From Chrysophaeum taylorii (lineage: Eukaryota > Sar > Pelagophyceae > Pelagomonadales > Pelagomonadaceae), in the NCBI GenBank assembly GCA_029834535.1, contig JAQMWT010000527.1, forward strand, positions 1 through 22,877: a DNA stretch of 22,877 nucleotides, in the 5' to 3' direction. This document shows positions 16,826-22,877 of the stretch, piece after piece (the first letter of the stretch is position 1; each line of letters opens with the position of its first letter). Position numbers and translations under genes: made by a program. The notes beneath the pieces are model-generated. The model was not told the DNA's origin and made no database searches. It saw nothing but the letters and a program-made list of their open reading frames with translations.

Positions 16826-18172
16826 TCAAGAAGAAGTAGACCACGGGAGAAAGTAGAAGATGAGGGAGAGGGGGATGATAAAGTAGGGGGCGTAGATGGC
16901 GAAGAGAAGAGACGGGACCCCCGGCGACGCAAGGAAGGTCGCGAGGATGGGCACGAGCGTGGTGGCGACGTGAGCGCCGTACGCGACGAAGAGCATAGAG
17001 ACGGTCGGGGAATATTTCTCATAGAAGAGCGCCCAGAGGGCGACGAAGAAGAAGGGGAGCTGGACAAAAAACTCGCACGCCACCAAAGACTTGAACCAAA
17101 GCGGGGGGTCGGCCATCAGCACGTCTCCGTGGCGTCGGACGTGAAAATCGGCCAGGTCCGTCGCGAAGCGAGGGAACGCGTCGCGCGGCAGCAGAGCCTG
17201 GCTGTCGAGAAACAATGTGGCGGGGATGTGCGAGGCAAAGTACAAAATATAGACGTGCCGGAGGGTGATGGGGAGAAACTTTGGGACCTTTTTCTTGTGT
17301 TCGGCGTATTCCGGGTACTTTCCCAAAGATATCGCTTCGGTCAGATCGAGGGACGCTCCCGGCGCGACAAAGAGGACCGTGAGGTAAACGGGTCCCAATA
17401 TCGACCAATTGAGGGTCTTGGTGAAGGCATAAAAGACCCACCACAAACACACCTCGCAAAAGTAGTTCGGGTGGCGAGAAAATTGCCACAGACCCGTTCG
17501 AACAAATTTTGAATTTGTTTCCCCCCGAGCCTTGGCGGCCTGAAACTGAAACATTTGGAAGTCGGCAACGGTTTCGCCGACGAAAAGCAGCACGAAAGCA
17601 CCCGCGAGCGCCCAGTCGATGGGGGAGATACGGCCGTCGACGACGACGAACGCCGGGGTCGCGATAGAAGTCAACAGAAACTGTTGAAACGCGACGACGA
17701 AGACCGCGTTCATGACTTGGAACCGCCATCCCGGGTACCACCGGCGGACCTCGGCCCATCGATAGTCCTCGTGCGTGTATCCGCCCTTGATGTAAAAGTT
17801 GTAGGTCAGACGCGTTCCCCACGCCGTCGCCAGGCAAGCCATAAGGAGTCTGAGCGGCGACGGCTGGCTGAGGTAGGCGTGCCACACGACCAGGGGCGGC
17901 TCGATCGACCATATCCGATCGATGACGCCCGGCCCGTAAATGAGCGTGAGTGCCCACACGACCACCAGCGTAGATATGAGCCCAAAGCAGTGGCGCGCCC
18001 AGCCGTCCTCGAGGCTGAGACATTCGAGCTCCAGCAGACACGGACGCGCGGGCGACCACAGAGCCCAGCTCGCGTACATCACGCCGATGGCCGCGAGGGC
18101 CCCGCCGACGACAACCCCGAGCGGGGGATGCACTACTTTCGGTCCGCTGTACGCGGCGCTTTTATCCGTCAT
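16826..18172 (-). CDS. DUF1295-TMEM97/EXPERA fusion protein, copy 2
   Basis: The 448-residue paralog of the protein at 12432-13760 is colinear over its whole length, with roughly three quarters of residues identical by eye. The frame is open to 18256, but the first 28 residues come from the leader. The Met at 18172 (MTDKSAAYSG) aligns with the Met of copy 1 (MTEKTAAYTG), so it is taken as the start. DUF1295 blocks are DRIWSIEPP, YRW, GLWQFSRHPNYFCEV and YPEYAEHK. EXPERA blocks are SHIPATLFLDSQALLP, ADPPLWFKSLVACE, AYGAHVATTLVPI and AIYAPYFIIP. Both acidic positions of the TMEM97 ligand site are Asp here (D323, D355). The C-terminus carries an extra PWSTSS tail. The gene duplicated in tandem (same strand, about 3 kb apart). 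The inverted 40-nt repeat lies 64 nt upstream of the ATG. Confidence 0.88.
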   Translation of the reverse strand: MTDKSAAYSGPKVVHPPLGVVVGGALAAIGVMYASWALWSPARPCLLELECLSLEDGWARHCFGLISTLVVVWALTLIYGPGVIDRIWSIEPPLVVWHAYLSQPSPLRLLMACLATAWGTRLTYNFYIKGGYTHEDYRWAEVRRWYPGWRFQVMNAVFVVAFQQFLLTSIATPAFVVVDGRISPIDWALAGAFVLLFVGETVADFQMFQFQAAKARGETNSKFVRTGLWQFSRHPNYFCEVCLWWVFYAFTKTLNWSILGPVYLTVLFVAPGASLDLTEAISLGKYPEYAEHKKKVPKFLPITLRHVYILYFASHIPATLFLDSQALLPRDAFPRFATDLADFHVRRHGDVLMADPPLWFKSLVACEFFVQLPFFFVALWALFYEKYSPTVSMLFVAYGAHVATTLVPILATFLASPGVPSLLFAIYAPYFIIPLSLIFYFLPWSTSS

Positions 18173-18236
18173 CTTCTTCTTCTGGCGTAAGATGTTGCTC
18201 TTAGCACGAGGGTTTTTTATAATTATAGGTCGACAA

Positions 18237-18276
18237 GTGCAGGCCAGTAAGTTCACCTAGTCCCAATCTCTAACCC
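18237..18276 (-). repeat. 40-nt segment identical to 6070-6109 (inverted)
   Basis: This is a perfect reverse-complement match to 6070-6109. Read toward the gene on the minus strand, it ends 64 nt before the ATG of fusion copy 2, so its orientation to that gene is the same as that of 6070-6109 to the SDR gene. Copy 1 of the fusion gene has no such segment upstream. Confidence 0.9.
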
Positions 18277-18555
18277 CAGCAAGTTCACCTGGTCCCAGTA
18301 AGTTTCATATAAGTTCACCTGGTCAGGAAGTTCACCTAGCTCACACCAACTCCTTTGAGCTCGTCGCTCTCGCCTCCGCCAATCTAAGCTGCTTTGATCC
18401 GCACGCGCCGCCAACCTTTGAGTTTACTCTAAAAACCCTTTATTCTAAAAACCCCAGTATGTTCACCTGGTCCCAGTTTCACCTGGTCACTCAGTTCACC
18501 TAGTCCCAATCTCAAACCCCGGCAAGTTCACCTGGTCCCAGTAAGTTCACCTATA
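18237..18555 (-). repeat. Array of GTTCACCTGGTCCCAGT-type repeats (right, inverted relative to left)
   Basis: About nine copies of GTTCACCT(A/G)G(T)C, usually followed by CCAGTAA or CCAATCTC(T/A)AACCCC, occur at about 18251, 18283, 18313, 18330, 18461, 18476, 18493, 18525 and 18545. An unrelated stretch of about 120 bp (18342-18455) interrupts them. The innermost 40 nt (18237-18276) are identical to 6070-6109 in inverted orientation. A second composite unit (about 18486-18525) matches the outer unit at 5800. The spacing is irregular and the units are degenerate. Confidence 0.88.
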
Positions 18556-18624
18556 GTGCGCGTGTAGACGCCGGGAGGGGGCTTATCGGTATTGCGCAGC
18601 ACGTGTGGGGTAGGGTGGAGTCGT

Positions 18625-19170
18625 CGACCCAGATGAGTATATATCCTCGGGGATGCCGATCGACAGAGAGCCACGTAGAGCTGGACGTGGCAGAAGACGG
18701 GCTTGGGAAAGAGGACGCCGACCTCGCGGGGCGTCTGGCCCTGGCTCTTGTTGATCGTTTGGCGTAGGCGGGCCTTAAGGGATACAGGTTGGAGGAGCCT
18801 CGGTGACAACGACACGATCGATCATGTATCTGGTACCGTTGCAGTGGCCGTGCGACGGGTCGAGGTTGCGAAGACATTAAGCTCGCGATCAAAGTCAGCA
18901 TGCCGTTGGTTGTCAGGGAGTTGAAAACTCTACTGTAAAGAGCGAGGCGTCGTCTTCCGACCCAGCCTAGTCAGCCGAAAAGAACTCCAACGCCTCGTCT
19001 CCGGGAAAAAGAGGCCGCGGTCATGCGCGCGTTGTCAGCATCGACAACATCGTTTCGACGGGGCGTGAGAATGGCGCGCTGAAAGAGCCGCCGCGGGTCG
19101 TGGAAACAGTCTGCGAGGTCGCCGTAGACGGCTTGGAGGATAGGATCACTGTCTGGCTCTCGCGCGTACC
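18625..19170 (-). pseudogene. PIF1/Helitron-type helicase C-terminal relic
   Basis: The minus strand carries the C-terminal third of a PIF1-like helicase in three frames, in the right order. DPILQAVYGDLADCF and RAILTPRRNDVVDADNARM come first. LFPGDEALEFFSAD, stop, AGSEDDASLFTVEF follow. Then come LRNLDPSHGHCNGTRYMIDR, and finally TINKSQGQTPREVGVLFPKP and QLYVALCRSASP (motif VI region). This arrangement and the NLDPS/NGTR blocks are typical of Helitron RepHel helicases and of cellular PIF1 relatives. In-frame stops and at least two frameshifts show it is dead. The Rep part and the N-terminal helicase motifs are absent. The 23-nt tandem repeat at its 5' end overlaps the start of similarity. Confidence 0.85.
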
Positions 19171-19203
19171 TGATCCTTACTCTCGCGCCTACCTGATCCT
19201 TAC
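19158..19203. repeat. 23-nt tandem duplication
   Basis: Two 23-nt units of TCTCGCGC(G/C)TACCTGATCCTTAC, differing at one base, lie at the 5' end of the helicase relic. Confidence 0.9.
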
Positions 19204-19221
19204 CCTAAATCGAGGGAGAGA

Positions 19222-19561
19222 CTTCGCCTGCCCCACGCCTCGGCGATGACCCCGACTAGGTCCCGCGTACTTATCTCCGCCCGTCAGACACATCCCTCCT
19301 ACCCCACACCCCCCCCCCACATCCTTCATGCCCCCCACACACACCCCCCTCCTAGAAGTCAGTCCTAACTACTAATCGACAGATGTTTGTCTGTTTGTTT
19401 GTTTGTCTGTCTTTAAATGTCGACTGCTAAGAGGGGGGGGTGTGTGTGGGGAGCATGAAGGATGTGGGTGGGTTTGTGGGGTATGAAGGATGTGCTTGAC
19501 GGGCGGAGATAAGTACGCGGGACCTAGTCGGGGTCATCGCCGAGTCGTGGGGCAGGCGAAG
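19222..19561. repeat. 340-bp foldback: ~140-nt inverted arms with a 61-nt loop
   Basis: The arm 19222-19360 pairs with 19422-19561. The outer 60 nt are nearly perfect (CTTCGCCTGCCCCACG ... CTTATCTCCGCCCGTCA). The inner part holds C-rich tracts with CATCCTTCATG motifs and a few mismatches. The loop is rich in TTTG/TCTG units. Similarity ends sharply at both outer ends. Another copy of the inner-edge motif (CGACTGCTAAGAGGGGG) occurs at 19648, outside the foldback. This could be a foldback or MITE-like element or a product of replication error; no target duplication is evident. Confidence 0.9.
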
Positions 19562-19993
19562 GGAGGACCAAGGGCCCCGCCTTGGTAGGTCGTACGCATG
19601 CTGCCGCCGGACGTATGTGCGTCGAAGGGTGACGTCCTACTGGGATCGATCGACTGCTAAGAGGGGGGTGTTGTGGCGTAAGGAGAATTTTAGGGACTAC
19701 CTGGCGTGCCTTCGAATCCTGGCTCGCCGATCGCGTCCGTGCCCTTGGTGGGATCACTGGACGAGGATGGCCGATCTCCCGCCACGCGACCACAAACAAC
19801 TTCCGTGCCTGGTCCTCTCAACTTGAGGATCGGCTGTTGCTTTATGATCAAGGATAATCGAAAATCAGAAATCAGGGTGACACATGTCACGGAAAAGGAA
19901 GATGATGTCATAGAAAACTCTGACATCATCGGAACGGAGTAGGGTGCCCCTGATAAGGGGGGGGCCTAGAAGAGGGGTAAGCCTTAGGAGGCG
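19562..19993. other. Non-coding flank and putative 3' LTR of the right gypsy element
   Basis: No gene is present. Adjacent to the retroelement are a perfect hairpin with 10-nt arms (GATGATGTCA at 19901-19910, TGACATCATC at 19921-19930) and a GTGACACATGTCAC palindrome (19877-19890). Both resemble CRE-like sites often found in LTR promoters. The left element has a TGACATCA at the equivalent place. Further out, a CCAAGG/CCTTGG hairpin lies at 19568-19585. The LTR end cannot be fixed. Confidence 0.45.
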
Positions 19994-20021
19994 GGAGTTG
20001 CCGCCACAGGACTCCCCTGGT
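19994..20021 (-). other. Conserved end-of-pol block (probable PPT/LTR start)
   Basis: This is a perfect inverted match to the 28-nt block at 5426-5453. It lies just beyond the integrase stop. In this copy the coding similarity for it (LPGESCGGNS) is in another frame, because an indel ended the main ORF early at 20049. Confidence 0.55.
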
Positions 20022-20048
20022 AAGAATTCGAGCTGCCCCAGCGAGGTG

Positions 20049-21761
20049 CTAGCGCGAGGAGCGCGGCTTTGCCTTACGAGCATCTCGTGAACGAATCTTC
20101 TGGTAAACGCGGGTGATGATCGGTTCAGGAACTCGACCACTGCGTAAAGTAAACTTGGGGATCAACACGTCAATCTCGTGCGGAGCGAAATCCGTGACAC
20201 AAGGAGTTGTGTTGGAGGAAATTCGGGACTTGTCGGTGAAACTTCGACCTTCAACGTCCTTGAATTCGGGCTTGAGCTTGCGGTGCGAAAGGTGAGAGGT
20301 CGGCTTGAAATAAGCGACATCATCGTTCGGACCCAAATCGGAATAGAAATGTAGAGCAACACGATCATTTTGGTAATCGTAAGGCTCGTAAACTTCGGCA
20401 ACATAAATCTTCTTGCGCCAATCAGAGCGCTTCCGGTCAGGAATCCGGAAGACAACAAACTTACCGTGCTGATAATCATCACGGAAGGTGTCTTCGGGTT
20501 TGCGGATGGTTTGATCAACGATCGGAGGTACCATCGCCGGCGTGATCTGACTTACATGAACACGCCGCTCTTCGGGCGGAGAGTCGAGAGACTCAATCCT
20601 ATAGGTGACCGGGGAGAGGCGTTCCTTGATAATAAACGGCCCTCGCCATTCCGGTCGAAGTTTGTTCTGAAGGAAAGGGATGTAGAACAAAACGTGCGAT
20701 CCTTCCTTGTATTCAACATCAACATGATCAGCATTGTAAGCCAATCGCTGTTTCTTCAAAGCTTTATCCCGAGCCTCGCGGACGATCTTTGTATAATATT
20801 TCAATCGTTCGCGAGTCTCGGCGACTGCATCAGAGCGAGTCTTCGGCAACAATCGTGTATCAAAATCCATGAGCGTGTAGTCAGTCGGCAGCATCGGCTG
20901 ACGGTTCAGGCGCAGCATAAAGGGAGAAATCTGCGTGCCTGGAATAAACTTGCGGTTGTAGCAAAACGCAATATAATGAGCAAAGTCAGGCCAATCCGTG
21001 ATGTTCCGGCCCTGAAGGCAAGCACGGAGGAAGGCCTTGATAAATCGGTTGACACGCTCAGCCGGGTTCGACTGGGCATGATAGGGAATCGTAGTTTGGT
21101 ATCGTGTGTTAAAGAGATGGCAAAACTCGCGCATCAACTTGTTCACGAACTCTTTACCGTTGTCGGTACGAATCATCTGGGGCAAGTAGCCCTTGAGGAG
21201 AATGTTAAGGACAAAAGACTCGAGGACAGACTCAGCAGTCTTATCGTTCAAAACATCCAGAATCAAGAAATGTGAGAACGGATCAAAAAATACTAGAAGA
21301 TACGTCTCGGGACCAGCGCTGGGCAAGGGTCCAAATAAATCCATGCAAAGAACAGCACCATCACCATCGTAGACGGGCTGCTGCAAGAGTCCAGCTCGTT
21401 TCGGCTCAGGCGTACGAGCTTTCTGGCAAACTAAGCATTCAGCAATGAAGACTCCAACTTCGTTCGACATGTGAGGCCACCAAAATCGTTCTTGGATAGC
21501 CTGGACGGTACTGTGACGTCCCATATGACCACCGTTAACCGGAGTGTCATGATAGAGTCGAATAATGCGTTTGCGCAACGTAGCAGGTGCAACAATCATC
21601 GGGTGCGAATCAGCAGAAATGCGGTAAAGAACATCTTTAACGACTTCGAATCGTTCGTTCGCTCGGGAACGTCGCGGCGTCTGACCTTGGGCCATTCGGT
21701 AGCGAATATCCTCGCAAGTAGCATCAGATTCTTGCTCACGTGCGATCTCAGCGAGCGTCAT
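20049..21761 (-). CDS. Intact Ty3/gypsy integrase ORF with GPF module and extra C-terminal domain
   Basis: The 570-residue uninterrupted ORF begins at the ATG at 21761. The frame is readable about 30 codons further upstream (YKDYIDKIPDN), so the ATG is internal to the ancestral polyprotein. The zinc-binding set is H71, H79, C109 and C112. The rve core acids are D141 (MDLFG), D200 (RTDNGKEF) and E235 (NPAERVNR). The GPF module is RPEWRGPFIIKERLSPVTYRIE's core at 369-389. Residues about 426-490 (GKFVVFRIPDRKRSDW ... VAEVYEPYDYQNDRVALHFY) look like an additional small beta-rich domain, of the kind that can steer integration to chromatin. Integrase inserts the element cDNA into host DNA in the nucleus. 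Without an intact RT frame the element should not be autonomous. Confidence 0.92.
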   Translation of the reverse strand: MTLAEIAREQESDATCEDIRYRMAQGQTPRRSRANERFEVVKDVLYRISADSHPMIVAPATLRKRIIRLYHDTPVNGGHMGRHSTVQAIQERFWWPHMSNEVGVFIAECLVCQKARTPEPKRAGLLQQPVYDGDGAVLCMDLFGPLPSAGPETYLLVFFDPFSHFLILDVLNDKTAESVLESFVLNILLKGYLPQMIRTDNGKEFVNKLMREFCHLFNTRYQTTIPYHAQSNPAERVNRFIKAFLRACLQGRNITDWPDFAHYIAFCYNRKFIPGTQISPFMLRLNRQPMLPTDYTLMDFDTRLLPKTRSDAVAETRERLKYYTKIVREARDKALKKQRLAYNADHVDVEYKEGSHVLFYIPFLQNKLRPEWRGPFIIKERLSPVTYRIESLDSPPEERRVHVSQITPAMVPPIVDQTIRKPEDTFRDDYQHGKFVVFRIPDRKRSDWRKKIYVAEVYEPYDYQNDRVALHFYSDLGPNDDVAYFKPTSHLSHRKLKPEFKDVEGRSFTDKSRISSNTTPCVTDFAPHEIDVLIPKFTLRSGRVPEPIITRVYQKIRSRDARKAKPRSSR

Positions 21762-22877
21762 ATTATCGGGTATCTTATCGATATAATCTTTGTAAGCGGC
21801 TGCGTCCTTGAAGATCTGTGGCTCATCACGCGCACGGTTCTTCCGACGTTGTCTCGTAGCGTGAGACGTCGTTTTTTGTAGCCAATTTCATCGGATCCTT
21901 TTTCAAGGTCTTCGTCTCCATCTTCCGGCAGTTCGGTTGTAATAAACGACATTATGAAATGGCAGCCAGAGACGGGAAACCTCTCGGTCATCAACAGGTC
22001 GGGGAAGCTCGTGGAACCAATAACGCTTGGTTCAGCAAAAAAAAAGGTTCTCCACAACTCGTCAGTCTCGATGAACATGATTCAATCGGGTTGCGGGAGA
22101 GACAGTCAGGGGATATCTTCCCGGTGACTTTCCCGGCTTGTAGCCAAGTTCAGGGTCAACTTGGCGAGAGCATCGCCCAACGAGCAAGCTGCCCCAGAAC
22201 GATTGCGTCGCCTTACGTAAAAAACGTCAAAATTTCGGTGATCGGTCTCCAACAGTCCGGTGCCCTTCGATGTAGGCTCGAAAGTGCTCTAGAGAAATAT
22301 ACTGCCAGCAGCTCTAGCCGACGGGGCTCATAAGTCCGCATCTCCGTCGGCACAGTGCGGCTCCAGTATTCAATTATCGTTCTTCTCGAGTCACTCTTCT
22401 GCATCGTCCTTGACTTTCGACAATCTGAAGAGATATGCTCCACACCAAGTCCATCCTTGTGGAACTTCAGATCTGGATCTGAAAAGGCAGATCATAATTG
22501 GCGTGGGAGACTCCACGGGATCAACCAAGCTTCATAAATCGTATCCAAGCTTTCTGGGACACTCGGCGTCCACTCGAACTTTACACCTTCGAGGCTAATC
22601 GTCTCAACGGGTCCACAATCTTCGAGTAGCCCTTCACATATCGCCGGCAATAATTACTCATGCCGATGAAAGAAAACGTCTCTGGGTCTTCGGGGAGTAT
22701 TCGGTAAAGTAGCCTGGAATCGGCATCTTCCTGCAGTGCTTCCAGCGTCTTTGGATTCGGCTTCAAGCCTTCTTGGGGTTTGGGAAATGTGTCCCAGAAA
22801 TTTATTATCATCTTTTAGAATGTGTAACTTCGCTGTTCGACCGCTTGGCCCCGCCGTGCAATGACATGAGAGTATAG
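21758..22877 (-). pseudogene. RT/RNase H segment of the right gypsy element, frameshifted
   Basis: Read on the minus strand, 22877-22600 holds the late RT blocks (AKLHILKDDNKFLGHIS, EGLKPNPKTLEALQ, FIGMSNYCRRYVKGYSKIVD). After shifts the RNase H follows (IIEYWSRTVPTEMRTYEPRR, then QLARWAM and CLSRNPI). An acidic linker (DGDEDLEKGSDE) and basic segment precede the integrase. Several 1-nt insertions in A-runs (for example near 21877 and 21900) throw the linker out of frame, and stops interrupt the RNase H. The final frame ends in a TGA overlapping the integrase ATG. Confidence 0.8.

Larger units (their letters stand above)
19870..22877 (-). mobile_element. Ty3/gypsy LTR retrotransposon (right copy, truncated by the window end)
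   Basis: On the minus strand the RT thumb, RNase H and integrase follow in order from 22877 toward 20049, then the conserved 28-nt block and a putative LTR. It belongs to the same family as the left element (nearly colinear proteins with conservative differences) but was inserted in opposite orientation. Gag and most of RT lie beyond the window. The outer boundary near 19870 is approximate. Confidence 0.88.

Noticed and set aside
6070..18276. One giant DNA transposon with 40-nt terminal inverted repeats carrying the whole gene island
   Set aside because: There is no transposase inside and no target duplication outside, and similarity continues beyond the 40 nt into the tandem arrays. Kept only as an architecture observation.
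18237..18555. CRISPR-like array
   Set aside because: Units are degenerate and irregularly spaced, with no uniform unique spacers, in a eukaryotic setting.

Overview
The window looks like nuclear DNA of a GC-rich unicellular eukaryote. A stramenopile or similar microalga fits best, but this rests on gene style only (long intronless GC-rich ORFs, Tubby and EXPERA families, Ty3/gypsy elements) and cannot be settled from this sequence. There is no sign of bacterial operons.

Layout: (1) Positions 1 to about 5720 hold a decayed Ty3/gypsy LTR retrotransposon on the plus strand, with broken gag-side, RT and RNase H parts and a better preserved integrase. (2) Positions 5800-6109 hold degenerate repeats built on a GTTCACCTGGTCCCAGT-type unit. 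(3) Positions 6191-18172 are a host gene island: a classical SDR dehydrogenase (+), a coiled-coil protein (-), a Tubby-domain protein (-), a divergently transcribed secreted and membrane-anchored six-hairpin glycosidase-like protein (+), and two paralogous multi-pass membrane proteins (-). Each of those two fuses a DUF1295/steroid-reductase-like half to a complete TMEM97-like EXPERA half. About 3 kb of gene-poor DNA lies between the two paralogs. (4) Positions 18237-18555 hold the same repeat family in inverted orientation. (5) Next come a broken PIF1/Helitron-type helicase relic (about 18625-19170, -) and a 340-bp foldback (19222-19561). (6) From about 19870 to the window end lies a second, related Ty3/gypsy element on the minus strand. 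Its 570-aa integrase ORF is intact and its RT/RNase H is damaged.

The architecture is roughly mirror-symmetric: gypsy, repeat array, host genes, inverted repeat array, inverted gypsy. An identical 40-nt segment lies 81 nt before the start of the SDR gene and 64 nt before the start of the second fusion gene, in the same orientation relative to each gene.

The SDR and the two reductase/EXPERA fusions could all act on sterols or other lipids at the ER. That is inference from family membership. The strongest leads are the DUF1295-TMEM97 fusion and its duplication, the shared 40-nt upstream segment, the glycosidase-like protein that seems to lack catalytic acids, and the helicase relic next to the foldback.
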